A stretch of DNA of 64,000 nt from Pyxidicoccus sp. MSG2 (GCF_026626705.1 NZ_JAPNKC010000001.1:8884001-8948000), one strand, 5' to 3'. Shown: positions 18,308-26,378, counted from the stretch's first letter. Made by a program: numbers and translations. The notes: generated by a model not told the origin, from the sequence alone.

Positions 18308-18957
18308 TACATCAACCTCCCGGGCCCGGCGGTGGCCCCGGGCGAGGCGGGAATGCCCGGGGTGACCTTGAGCCGCGACATCATCTGGGTGAGCGCGTTG
18401 GAGAGCGTCTCGGCCATGGCGCCGGCCAGGTCCGGGATGTTCTCTCCGCGTAAGCCCTCGGCCTGGAGGAAGCCCAGGACGAGGGGTTGGAGCATGGGCT
18501 TGGCGGGAGCTGCTCCCACCAGCGAGCCGGGGGAGGACGTGGTGAAGCCCGCGATGGCCATGCCCGGCGCGACCTGGACCTGGAGGCAGAAGAGCGTGAG
18601 GGCCTGCGCGATGGACTGGGCGATGGCCTTGGCCAGCGCGGGCTTCTGCTCGCCGTTGAGCTTGTTGGAGGACAGCGCCCCCAGGGCCATGGGCTCCAGC
18701 TGCGAGGCACCCGGGCCACCGGCCGGCGGGGGCAGCAGCATGCCCGGTCCCGCCGTGCTCCCCGAGCCGGGCGGAGGCGGCGCCGCCGCCGGGATTCCGG
18801 GGGCCACCATGGCCATGGACACGAAGAGGGTGAAGGCCTGTCCGCAGACCTGCCCCAGGGCCTTGGCGAGGTCGGGCGCATTCTCCCCCCGCAGGCCCGC
18901 CGACTGGAGGGCGCTGCTGGCGAGGTTCTCGATTTCGGATGCGCTCGGAGCCGGCAT
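18307..18957 (-). CDS. Unrecognised protein with three internal repeats, next to the spike gene
   Basis: This encodes 216 residues, ATG at 18957, three bases after the spike gene. It is built from three copies of a ~48-residue helical unit at about 9-57, 87-134 and 156-203. Each follows the pattern hydrophobic helix, G(L)xGExxPDLAKA, AQALTLF-like helix, then VAPG(I/M) or VTPGIP. Pro/Gly-rich linkers of about 20-30 residues separate them. I do not know this family. Three equal units in one chain, made beside a trimeric spike, suggest a pseudo-threefold cap or adaptor for the spike, but this is inference; it could instead be a cargo or tube-lumen protein. Confidence 0.7.
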   Translation of the reverse strand: MPAPSASEIENLASSALQSAGLRGENAPDLAKALGQVCGQAFTLFVSMAMVAPGIPAAAPPPPGSGSTAGPGMLLPPPAGGPGASQLEPMALGALSSNKLNGEQKPALAKAIAQSIAQALTLFCLQVQVAPGMAIAGFTTSSPGSLVGAAPAKPMLQPLVLGFLQAEGLRGENIPDLAGAMAETLSNALTQMMSRLKVTPGIPASPGATAGPGRLM

Positions 18958-18960
18958 GGG

Positions 18961-19596
18961 TCAACCCTTGGCCTTCACCTTCTGCGAGCCCTTGAGTGGG
19001 GCCCCGGTGAAGTAGCACTTGTGGCTTCCCTCGGTGATGACGCCGGTGCCGCCCGTGCCCAGGTCGATGTTGCCCGAGGCGTCCACCGTGGCGTCCTTGC
19101 ACTTGAGCTGCACGTTGCCGTCGACCTCGATGCTCAGGTCCTTCTTGCCCACGATGGAGATGGTGTCGTCCTGCTTCACCGTCACCACCGTCTCGCCGGC
19201 GGTGATGACCACCGACTGGTCCTTGTCGATGGCGATGGACGTCTTCCCGCCGGGAGGGGAGACGACGCGCCACTCGTCCTCGGCGTGCTCGGGCGGGTTG
19301 GTCTCGTCCGAGTAGAGCCGTCCCACCACGATGGGGCGGTTGGAGTCCCCCCCGACGTAGGAGATGAGGACCAGGTCGCCCACGCGCGGCGCGCTCACCA
19401 TGCCCACGTGCGGGGTGGTGATGGGCACGCGCCGCAGTTCCAGCCCTCCCTCGCGCAACTTCACGTTGCACTCGTGGTTGTGCGCGTCTCCCTCGGCGTG
19501 GGGGAAGGCGCTCGTCACCACGCCGATGTCGCCCAGGCGCAGCGAGGCGAGCTCGTCGCGGATGATGGCCCGCATCACGGCCATGAGGTCGCTCAT
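18961..19596 (-). CDS. gpV-like tail spike / baseplate puncturing protein
   Basis: This encodes 211 residues, ATG at 19596 overlapping the upstream stop (ATGA). The N-terminal ~110 residues are an OB-fold of the gp5/gpV kind: GDIGVVTSAFPHAEGD, then VGMVSAPRVGDLVLISYVGG and PIVVGRLYSDETNPP. A beta-helix needle with short repeating strands follows (SVVITAGETVVTVKQDDTIS, LSIEVDGNVQLKCKDATVD). The C-terminal tip is basic (KGSQKVKAKG). No lysozyme domain and no clear PAAR tip are present. The spike would sit under the D-type hub and pierce the target membrane. Confidence 0.88.
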   Translation of the reverse strand: MSDLMAVMRAIIRDELASLRLGDIGVVTSAFPHAEGDAHNHECNVKLREGGLELRRVPITTPHVGMVSAPRVGDLVLISYVGGDSNRPIVVGRLYSDETNPPEHAEDEWRVVSPPGGKTSIAIDKDQSVVITAGETVVTVKQDDTISIVGKKDLSIEVDGNVQLKCKDATVDASGNIDLGTGGTGVITEGSHKCYFTGAPLKGSQKVKAKG

Positions 19597-20114
19597 GAGG
19601 TTGCTCCCGCCAGTGCGGGCTTGGACGCGCCCGGGGCCACGAGGCGCTGCTCGTACGACTTCAGCGTGGCCGCGAAGTTCACGACGGACTGGCGCAACCC
19701 GGCCAGGGCCTCTTGCGGCAGCAGCCCCTTCAAGATGGCCTCCGCGCCCTTGCGGACCTTGTTCATGACCTCGAGCATGGACCGGGCCGCCTTGGTCAGG
19801 GGCGCGAGCGAATCGAGGCCGGCCTGCCGCAGGTCGTCCTCGGAGGTCGCCGCGAGGCCCTGGACCTGTTCCAGCGTGGGGTCCAACGACTCCAGCAGCT
19901 TCGGGATGGCCGCCACCTTCTCCAGCTTGGCAATCCACTCGACGAGCTGGCCCAGCACCGTGCCGAGTGCCTGCAGGCCCGTCCTCACCGGCCCGCCGAT
20001 GCCGAGCTGTCGGACCAGGTCCACCAGCGCCTCGACCGTCTGGGTCTGGAACAGCTCGTCCAGCGCCTGGATGAGTCGGGAGATGGCGCCGACGATGTCG
20101 CTCGCGCTGCTCAT
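19593..20114 (-). CDS. Helical protein of the tail cluster, function unknown
   Basis: This encodes 173 residues, ATG at 20114 sharing a base with the upstream stop (TGATG). It is almost wholly helical and amphipathic, with no Cys and few aromatics: SRLIQALDELFQTQTVEALV, LGQLVEWIAKLEKVAAIPKL, VMNKVRKGAEAILKGLLPQE. It resembles in style the 161-residue protein at 26379-26864 and the second half of the preceding gene product. Possible roles are tube-lumen cargo, tape-measure fragment or hub plug. I do not recognise a family. Confidence 0.65.
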   Translation of the reverse strand: MSSASDIVGAISRLIQALDELFQTQTVEALVDLVRQLGIGGPVRTGLQALGTVLGQLVEWIAKLEKVAAIPKLLESLDPTLEQVQGLAATSEDDLRQAGLDSLAPLTKAARSMLEVMNKVRKGAEAILKGLLPQEALAGLRQSVVNFAATLKSYEQRLVAPGASKPALAGATS

Positions 20115-20995
20115 CACTTCACCCCCAGGTCCTGGAAGGGGGCCATCACATCGAAGTCCTTGATCTGCATCCCCAGCCCCTGCGCCTCGTCCACCACGCG
20201 CTTCAACTTGGCGAGGAAGTCGCTCGCCCCGGCGATGCCCTTCACGATGCTGAGCGCCGCGCCGAGGTCGATGCCGGTCAGCGACTCGAGCACGTTGATG
20301 CCCTCGGTGGCGAGCTTCTCGATGAACGACCCCAGGTTGCCGCCGTTCTTCAAGACATCGATGAAGTCGCCGATGATTTGAGGATTCACCTTGCCCAGCG
20401 CGCCGAGCAGGGAGCCGAAGTTCTTGCCGCTCAGCGTGCCCTGGCCCTTCGTGACGACGGAGCCGAGCTCGTCCGCGCTCAGGTGTCCGAGCAGGCCGGG
20501 GTTCTTGTCGACGGCCGACATCAACGAGTCGGGGTTCTGCAGCACCCCGGCGGCATCCACGGCGCCCGCGGCCCACGACTCGGCATCGTTGGCCACGGCG
20601 TCATTCACGGCGGCGACGCCCGCGTCGGCGGGCTGGGGCGGCTCCTGATGCTCGCGGACCTTCAGGTAGAAGCTGAACCGGTTCTGGTGACCGGCGAGCT
20701 GCTTCACCTGGAAGTCGGCGATGATGACCTCGGTGAGGTCGGCCCCGGCGACGGCGTCCGCGGCGAACGACATCGGCTGGGCCTTCATCTGCGCCTGGCG
20801 CAGCTCCTCGAGGGCGGCCTGCGTGTCCTCGCCCAGGAGGATGCCCTCCATCACCACCGTGACGGGCTCGCGGCCCAGGTCCTGGAAGACGCTGCCGGAC
20901 TGACCGGGGACGCGCTGCTGCACGAGGTTGCGCGCGTCCTCGGTGTAGATGTTCGTCAGTCCGACGAGCTCTATCTTTCCGATGCGTACGGGCAT
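20114..20995 (-). CDS. Hub adaptor protein (DNA-circulation-protein-like N domain) with helical C-terminal half
   Basis: This encodes 293 residues, ATG at 20995, one base after the D-type hub stop. Residues ~1-112 look like the beta-rich N domain of Mu gp43/DNA-circularisation or hub-adaptor proteins: IGKIELVGLTNIYTEDARNL, VTVVMEGILLGEDTQAALEE and FQVKQLAGHQNRFSFYLKVR. A short linker (QEPPQPAD) leads to ~180 residues of amphipathic helices (QIIGDFIDVLKNGGNLGSFI). In contractile tails such proteins join the tube end to the hub. The helical half is not usual for this family and resembles the next gene product. Confidence 0.7.
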   Translation of the reverse strand: MPVRIGKIELVGLTNIYTEDARNLVQQRVPGQSGSVFQDLGREPVTVVMEGILLGEDTQAALEELRQAQMKAQPMSFAADAVAGADLTEVIIADFQVKQLAGHQNRFSFYLKVREHQEPPQPADAGVAAVNDAVANDAESWAAGAVDAAGVLQNPDSLMSAVDKNPGLLGHLSADELGSVVTKGQGTLSGKNFGSLLGALGKVNPQIIGDFIDVLKNGGNLGSFIEKLATEGINVLESLTGIDLGAALSIVKGIAGASDFLAKLKRVVDEAQGLGMQIKDFDVMAPFQDLGVK

Positions 20996-20996
20996 C

Positions 20997-22025
20997 TCAA
21001 AACTCCATCCGGGTGACGAAGCCGGTCTGCAGGCTCAGCGTATGCCGCACCGTGCGCACGCGCAGCACCTTGCCGGAGGCCAGCGCATTCACCGGGTGCT
21101 CGGCGGGAATGTCGTCGAGCTTCACCAGCTCGCCCGGCTTCACCTTCGGGCTGCCCAGCACCTCGATGAACCCACGAAGGGGACGGGAGGCCAACAGCGT
21201 CATCCTCGCCTTGGCCTGGGTGGCCGCGTCGTCTCCCGTCCTCACCGTTCCGTCCCGCACCTCCCGCATCAGCTTGCCCGCGCTGGCGGGCTTCACGGTG
21301 AACGTGTCGTCCATGGAGGCCTTGCCGCTCACCGAGGCCAGGTCCTTGACGAGCCAGTGGGCCTTGTCGGAGCCCTTGGCGCTCGCCGCGCCCTCGCCCC
21401 ACACCTGCACGCCGTCGTAGGTCGGGGAGACCTGGTCGAGCCCGGTGCGCAGCACCTGCTCCGGATAGGTGAAGGTGTGGTCCGCTCCGCCCTGCTTCGG
21501 CGCGGCGAAGTGCACCTTGCCGTCTCCATCCGTGAACACGTCGAAGCCGCACTGCTCGGCCAGCCGCTGGAGGTGGCGGAGCGCTCGCGGTCCGCGGTGG
21601 AGCACGTAGCTGGGGAACTTGGGGCCGTCCTCGATCTTCCCCGCGGTGGCTCCGGCCTTCTGCACCAGCTCCTTCGCAATCGCTCCGGCCGACATCTGTT
21701 CGTACGCCCCTTCCAGGTCGAACCGGGCGAGCTTCGCCAGCCCATCGGCGCCCACGACGATGGCCGTGTCGGGTGCGGCCTTCGTCTCCTGGACCTCGCC
21801 GGTGAAGACGGTGGCGCCGCCGTTTCCGTCATCGAGGTTGATGGTCGTCTTGTCCCCGGGCTTGGGAGGCGCCGAGCCCGCGGCGACCAGCTCCAGGTAG
21901 CAGTGGCCCCCGGCGCCATCCATGGTCAGCGCGCAGGAGATGGAGCGCACCTGTCCATTGCTCCCGCGGGGCTGGCTCGAGGCCTTGAAGGAGCCAATCT
22001 TCACCTCGTAGGCGATGCCCGCCAT
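20997..22025 (-). CDS. gpD-like baseplate hub protein
   Basis: This encodes 342 residues, ATG at 22025 with GGAGG about 12 bases upstream, inside the end of the preceding gene. It has the layout of late-control-D/gp27-type hubs: a beta-barrel start (YEVKIGSFKASSQPRGSNGQ), a TVFTGEVQ strand, the helical ELVQKAGATAG region followed by QRLAEQCGFDVFTDGDGKV, and a second barrel after PTYDGVQVWG. Such hubs form a trimer that adapts the sixfold tube to the threefold spike. It is followed by the adaptor and spike, as expected. Confidence 0.85.
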   Translation of the reverse strand: MAGIAYEVKIGSFKASSQPRGSNGQVRSISCALTMDGAGGHCYLELVAAGSAPPKPGDKTTINLDDGNGGATVFTGEVQETKAAPDTAIVVGADGLAKLARFDLEGAYEQMSAGAIAKELVQKAGATAGKIEDGPKFPSYVLHRGPRALRHLQRLAEQCGFDVFTDGDGKVHFAAPKQGGADHTFTYPEQVLRTGLDQVSPTYDGVQVWGEGAASAKGSDKAHWLVKDLASVSGKASMDDTFTVKPASAGKLMREVRDGTVRTGDDAATQAKARMTLLASRPLRGFIEVLGSPKVKPGELVKLDDIPAEHPVNALASGKVLRVRTVRHTLSLQTGFVTRMEF

Positions 22026-22029
22026 TGGC

Positions 22030-23340
22030 TCACACCTCCAAGCCGTGGCGGCGAGCCGTGTCGCGGAGGATGTCGACGAGGGCCTCTTCCAGCGCGCGTC
22101 GATCCACGCCGGACGGGGCGCCGGACGGCTCCAGGTGGACGTTGACGTTGAACGTGTTGCGCACGGCCTCGCCCGGAGGTGTCGCGGCCGCCTGGGCGCT
22201 CATGGACCGCTCCGGAGGAGAGGCGGCACGTGTGAGCTGGTGGGCCCGCTCCAGGACGGGCGCCATTCCACTCGTGACCTGCTCGGCGAGCCGCGGGGCG
22301 ACAGGGCTCGGTGGACGCGTGGACGCCGGTGCGGCTGTGAGCTCGGGGGCCGGGAGGAACGTGAGCCGGCGCTCCGGGCGCGGCGCGCCATCCTGGCTGG
22401 AGGACGGGCCGGAACGCTCCGCGCGCTCCTCGACGGGCGGGCTCACCGTGGCCTGCTCGGGGCGGGGGAGGAGCCGGACTCGACGATTGTCAGGTGCGCG
22501 TGCGCCGCCGGGAGCGGTGGCTCCCCTCGGGCTCGCGAAAGGTGGCGGCTCCGGGAGGGAGGAAGTCTCGCCCCGGCTCGCCTGGAGTGGCGGAGCGGGA
22601 GGGCTCGCGAGCAGCGCGCGGGTGGCTTCCACCGCGCTCACGGTGTGTGGCGGCTCCGCCAGGGCGGCGACAGGGACATTGCCCTGAACAGGGGCCCGTT
22701 CGGCGGGCCCGGACGAGGAACCGTCCATGGGACTCGTGGCCGCCGCGGCGGATGGGCGCGTGGGGCGCGGTCCGGTGCTCCGGGCCTCGGCCCGTTCGGC
22801 GTCGGTCGGGAGCGAATGTACCGGGGCTCGCGACGGGGTCGGCGCCGTCGAGCGGGGCTCGAGCTGGGAGATGAGCCGCACGAGACGTCTGTCTCGCGGG
22901 CGGGCCTCGCTGGGGGAGGGGGACGTGGGGACCGCGCCGTGGACCTCCGCCCGCGCGCCGGGTGGCGGGGGCGCGGAGACACTCGAGGCCCGCTCCCCGG
23001 CCACGGAGTCGCCGTGAGGGGCTTCACCCCGGGCGACGAGCGGCGAGGCGCCTCGCGTCTCGGCGCGCGGGGCCGTGGCTTCGGAAGACGGGCGGGGTGC
23101 CGCTCCGTGGGCCGGAGCCGGCGAGCGTGCGAGGTTGGCGGGCAGGAGGGGACTGGCCGTGGCCTCCCCGGGGCCGGACACGGAGGCTGCCGGGGCGGGC
23201 TGCTCCGAAGCTTCGGAGGACTCCTGCCGGGAGGGCGCTGGAAGCCGGACGCCCAGCTGCTTCGCGACGGACTCCAGCGCACGGAAGGCCGGGCGCGCGA
23301 GGAGCGCGGAAAGCTCTCGGGTCGTGGTGGATGAGCGCAT
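22030..23340 (-). CDS. Pro/Ala/Ser-rich protein occupying the tape-measure position
   Basis: This encodes 436 residues from an ATG at 23340, two bases after the upstream stop. An ordered N-terminal helix (LSALLARPAFRALESVAKQL, about 10-30) is followed by ~330 residues dominated by Pro, Ala, Ser, Arg and Glu, surely disordered. A compact C-terminal module follows, with FNVNVHLEPSGAPSGVDRRA and a helix ending ILRDTARRHGLEV. That module resembles ends of small tail proteins in other contractile systems. In Mu/P2-like order this slot, after tube and chaperone and before D, holds the tape measure. No long helical tape measure exists elsewhere in the cluster. Confidence 0.7.
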   Translation of the reverse strand: MRSSTTTRELSALLARPAFRALESVAKQLGVRLPAPSRQESSEASEQPAPAASVSGPGEATASPLLPANLARSPAPAHGAAPRPSSEATAPRAETRGASPLVARGEAPHGDSVAGERASSVSAPPPPGARAEVHGAVPTSPSPSEARPRDRRLVRLISQLEPRSTAPTPSRAPVHSLPTDAERAEARSTGPRPTRPSAAAATSPMDGSSSGPAERAPVQGNVPVAALAEPPHTVSAVEATRALLASPPAPPLQASRGETSSLPEPPPFASPRGATAPGGARAPDNRRVRLLPRPEQATVSPPVEERAERSGPSSSQDGAPRPERRLTFLPAPELTAAPASTRPPSPVAPRLAEQVTSGMAPVLERAHQLTRAASPPERSMSAQAAATPPGEAVRNTFNVNVHLEPSGAPSGVDRRALEEALVDILRDTARRHGLEV

Positions 23341-23342
23341 CG

Positions 23343-24206
23343 TCAGTCCTCCACCTGGATGATCACCGCATCGGGATGGTCCGCGAGGCTCGGCGCCCGA
23401 CGCACGGGAGCGGAGACCGGTGCCGACGGCTCCGCCACCTCCAGCAGTGCGAGCAGCCGGTCGACCTCGGCCGCTGGCGTCTCCCAGACCTGGGATGGAG
23501 TCCAGCCGAGCGCCTTGCACAGGCGCAGGGTCGTTCGCGCCAGCTTCTGGCCGTCCGCGTCCGCGGCCTTCATCCTCCGGTCCTCGTCGCGCTCCCCGGA
23601 GTCGTTGAGCGCGACGGCCACCTCGAGCAGCGCGGCCGTGGTGGCCCCATCGAGCATCATCAGCTCCAGCCCGGGTGGCTCCAGGGCCACGACGGAGGCG
23701 GAGAGCATGGCGCGCAGGTACCGCTCCAGGCTGAGCTCCTGGCCGCCACCGGTTCTCGGGGTGAGGCTCTCGCTCAGGGCCCTGGAGCGCTCCGCGAAGG
23801 TCCACGGACGCAGCCGGGCCCGTACGGAGCCCGCCCGCACCCACCCGTCCGCCTGCACTCCGGAGCCTGGCGCGTAGCCACCGGTGGTGGCCCACCAGAG
23901 CGCCACGGGGGCCAGCTCCTCGTCGAGGGGCGCCGGCACTCCCGAGTCCCTCAGCACGTCGCGAGCGAAGCCCCCGGCATCGAACCGGAGCCCCTGCTCA
24001 TCGGCGCTGGCGTGACGGTCCAGCGCCCGCAGGTGCTCCTCGAAGCTCCAGCTGCGGAGCCGGACGCGCTCGCCCGTGGAGGTGTCCACCTCCAGCGCCC
24101 CGCCCGGGTTGCCCACCTGCACGGAGAAGCGCCGGCCGTCCACCTCGATGGAGGAGGGGACGGCGGAGCCGGACTCCCGAGCCGTGCGCGTGGGCACCTC
24201 TGGCAC
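23343..24206 (-). CDS. Tail assembly chaperone-like protein with internal duplication
   Basis: This encodes 287 residues from a GTG at 24206. GAGGAG lies 6 bases upstream, inside the last codons of the tube gene, and decides this start. A motif repeats at 49-62 (RLRSWSFEEHLRAL) and 131-144 (RLRPWTFAERSRAL), each followed by a helical stretch, so the protein is an internal duplication. Residues ~227-257 (LCKALGWTPSQVWETPAAEV) resemble the second tail-assembly chaperone of phages, which is usually a separate frame-shifted product. The C terminus is Pro-rich and acidic. It lies directly after the tube gene, the normal chaperone position. Confidence 0.65.
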   Translation of the reverse strand: MPEVPTRTARESGSAVPSSIEVDGRRFSVQVGNPGGALEVDTSTGERVRLRSWSFEEHLRALDRHASADEQGLRFDAGGFARDVLRDSGVPAPLDEELAPVALWWATTGGYAPGSGVQADGWVRAGSVRARLRPWTFAERSRALSESLTPRTGGGQELSLERYLRAMLSASVVALEPPGLELMMLDGATTAALLEVAVALNDSGERDEDRRMKAADADGQKLARTTLRLCKALGWTPSQVWETPAAEVDRLLALLEVAEPSAPVSAPVRRAPSLADHPDAVIIQVED

Positions 24207-24209
24207 GTG

Positions 24210-24599
24210 TTACTCCTCGCGAACCCGCGTGGCGGTGAAGGCGTAGGTCGTGGCCGCGCTGCCGTGCGCATCAATCTGGAAGGCCTTGCCTTCCACGAAG
24301 CAGTCATCGAACGACACCGTGCGCGTGTCGTCGGTGCCTTCGGTGCGCTTCATGCTCGCCACGAGCTGGAACTTCGCGCGGTCCTGCAGCAGCGTGTCGA
24401 GCGCGAAGCTGGCCGAGCGGATGACGAGCTCGCCCTGCACGGTGCGCAGGCCGAAGATGACGTCCACCCGCTCGTTCGAGCCGATGGCACGGATGTCCTC
24501 GCGCTCGGTGACGATGCGGAAGACGAGGGACTGGAGTCCTTCGACGGGATTTCCGTCGACGAGGACGCTGCTACGGTTGGCGGAGAAGACCGTGGGCAT
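24210..24599 (-). CDS. Contractile-tail inner tube protein
   Basis: This encodes 129 residues, ATG at 24599 with GAGGAAA about 10 bases upstream, 15 bases after the sheath gene. It has the compact beta-barrel pattern of Mu/XkdM-like tubes: NPVEGLQSLVFRIVTERED, RAIGSNERVDVIFGLRTVQG, a helix in ALDTLLQDRAKFQLV and a closing VSFDDCFVEGKAFQI. It is a little short for the family. It polymerises as hexameric rings inside the sheath. The position directly after the sheath supports the call. Confidence 0.85.
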   Translation of the reverse strand: MPTVFSANRSSVLVDGNPVEGLQSLVFRIVTEREDIRAIGSNERVDVIFGLRTVQGELVIRSASFALDTLLQDRAKFQLVASMKRTEGTDDTRTVSFDDCFVEGKAFQIDAHGSAATTYAFTATRVREE

Positions 24600-24614
24600 C
24601 AGCGTGTTTCCTCA

Positions 24615-26201
24615 TCAAACCTGGACCGTGATGGTCGCGTAGATGTAGTCGATGGCGCGCACGGGCCTCACGGCCATGTTCACGCGGACGATGCCCAGTG
24701 CGAAGTCGGCCTGCGAGGAGTAGACCTCCACCTTGAAGGAAGGGTCCTTGCCGTCCGTGGACGGGACGATGGCCCCGTCCTTCTCCATCTGCACCAGGGC
24801 CTCGACCAGCTTCTGCTTGAGGGCGGTGCGTCCGTCGGCGTTGTTCAACAGGCCGATGAACAGGTCGCCAATCATCTTCAGCATGCGCACGGACCGGTCC
24901 GCCACGCGCCGGACGTTGATCTGATCTCCGTCGGTGGTGAGCCCCCGGAGCACGATGGTGCCGCGTCCACGCTCCAGCACCACGGGGACCACGTTGCCCC
25001 GCAGCAGGGCCTTCTGGTCCTCCGTGGAGATGGGGGGCAGGTCGGCCAGCCCCGAGAGCCGCTTGAAGGTGGGCGAGTGGAAGTAGGGGAGGTTGCCCAC
25101 CACTCCCGTCACCGCGCCCACGACACCGTTGGGCGCCACCAGCACGAACCGGTCGCTCACCAGGTTGCTCGCGAGCTGCGCGTGCGTGTCCGGGGCGCCC
25201 GTTTTCGGCACCTGGCCAAACCCGATGCGGCCCTTGCACTCGTCGCTCATGGCGTTGCAGTGGCTGATGACGGCGCCGTAGACGCGGGCCACCTTCGTCA
25301 GGTCCGAGAAGTCCTGGACGGCGGCGAGCACCATGTCCACGTCCGCCTCGTCGCGGAGTCGCTCCAGCGCGGCGGTGTAGTCAGCGGCGCTCGCGTCCTG
25401 CCCGCCCCCGAGGGTGTACTCCTCCGCCTTGGGCCAGCCGGTGGCCTTCGACTCATCCACCTTCACGAAGGACGAGCCCTTCAGCGTGGAGACGAACGAG
25501 GCGAGCGTCTGGCCGCGGTACATCTCCAGAATCTCCTCGCTGCCCGCGACCCTGCGCAGCACCTGCAGGTCGAAGGAGATGGACTGGTCGATGTTGTCCC
25601 GGTACGCGACGCGGACGATGAGGCCGTTGGCCCAAGGCCCCGGCGCGCGCGCCATGAGCGTGAGTCCGGCCTTGTCGTTCGTGATGTCCGAGCCCGCCGT
25701 CTGGGCGGCGGTGGCCTGGTCCAGGCGCGCCTTGGCCTCCGTGTACGTGTCTTCCGCGGCCTTGACCACCACGGGGTCTGCCCCCGCGTTCGCCTTGAGC
25801 GCGTCCCGCTTCCTCTTGGCGTCTTCCGCCGCGGCCGTGGTGTCGCGGACGGCCTTGTCCAGCAGGGCCCGGAAGGCCTTGGCCTTGCTCTCGTCTCCGG
25901 CGAGGGCCGTGCGCGCGATGGCTCCCGCATTCGCGGGGAGCGGCGAGATGACCAGCTCGGAGACGCCGTTGTCGAGCGCCTGCCGTGCCTCGGGCAGGCT
26001 GTAGGCGCTGCCGCGGCCCAGGACCTCGACGTAGCGGGACCAGCTCCCCGCCCGGGTGACCTTGAGCGTGTTCTGCTCGGTCTGCTCGGCCCTCTCGGTG
26101 AAGCCGATGAGCCCCAGCACTCCGGACGGCGCAAGCTGCTGGGGCAGCACTTCCTTGACCACCGTTACCTGGACACCAGGAATGATGAGGCCACTGGCCA
26201 T
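24615..26201 (-). CDS. Contractile tail sheath protein
   Basis: This encodes 528 residues, ATG at 26201 with GGAG upstream. The start (GLIIPGVQVTVVKEVLPQQL, then GVLGLIGFTERA) and end (FKVEVYSSQADFALGIVRVN, then YIYATITVQV) are typical of phage sheaths, whose terminal strands interlock neighbouring subunits. The core includes DVDMVLAAVQDFSDLTKVAR and RIGFGQVPKTGAPD. Residues ~101-172 form an unusual, highly charged helical insertion (LLDKAVRDTTAAAEDAKRKR onwards) in a region that usually faces outward. It is a single sheath gene, with no paralogue in the cluster. Confidence 0.93.
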   Translation of the reverse strand: MASGLIIPGVQVTVVKEVLPQQLAPSGVLGLIGFTERAEQTEQNTLKVTRAGSWSRYVEVLGRGSAYSLPEARQALDNGVSELVISPLPANAGAIARTALAGDESKAKAFRALLDKAVRDTTAAAEDAKRKRDALKANAGADPVVVKAAEDTYTEAKARLDQATAAQTAGSDITNDKAGLTLMARAPGPWANGLIVRVAYRDNIDQSISFDLQVLRRVAGSEEILEMYRGQTLASFVSTLKGSSFVKVDESKATGWPKAEEYTLGGGQDASAADYTAALERLRDEADVDMVLAAVQDFSDLTKVARVYGAVISHCNAMSDECKGRIGFGQVPKTGAPDTHAQLASNLVSDRFVLVAPNGVVGAVTGVVGNLPYFHSPTFKRLSGLADLPPISTEDQKALLRGNVVPVVLERGRGTIVLRGLTTDGDQINVRRVADRSVRMLKMIGDLFIGLLNNADGRTALKQKLVEALVQMEKDGAIVPSTDGKDPSFKVEVYSSQADFALGIVRVNMAVRPVRAIDYIYATITVQV

Positions 26202-26378
26202 ACGCTCTCCGTTCCCTCGTAGACGAGGGGTGGATGCCCCTGCTCAGGGTGCAGGTTCCCCGGACCGCGCGCACAGGCGGTGCTCACGCACCGTCTGGGG
26301 ACACGGTCCTCTTCAAATCTCGTGGGAGGATCGGGAGTCCCGCGGCACTGACGCGGAGCTCCCGGCGGCCCCGTACGC
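26202..26378 (-). promoter_or_regulatory. Leader region of the tail cluster
   Basis: These 177 bases upstream of the sheath gene are the only sizeable gap before the cluster and the likely site of its promoter or of a processing point after the 161-residue gene. I cannot point to convincing -35/-10 or sigma54 elements by eye. Confidence 0.3.

Larger units (their letters stand above)
10351..26201 (-). other. Contractile phage-tail-like (injection system or tailocin) gene cluster
   Basis: Seventeen same-strand genes run from the sheath (26201) to a terminal 253-residue protein (10351). Order: sheath, tube, chaperone-like, Pro-rich protein in the tape-measure slot, D-type hub, hub adaptor, helical protein, gpV spike, three-repeat protein, gp25, fibre-like protein, baseplate J, tail protein I, S74 fibre, coiled coil, beta-rich protein, terminal protein. 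Most junctions overlap by ATGA, TGATG or TAATG, or are separated by 1-15 bases; the one larger gap (58 bases) precedes the fibre-like gene. I see no capsid, portal, terminase, integrase, holin, endolysin or AAA+ ATPase. The order resembles Mu/P2-type tails more than the Afp/PVC order. Transcription probably starts between 26202 and 26378 or upstream of the helical-protein gene at 26864. Confidence 0.88.

Noticed and set aside
22962..26222. 1086-codon open frame on the plus strand
   Set aside because: Antisense to sheath, tube and chaperone-like genes, which are recognisable on the minus strand.
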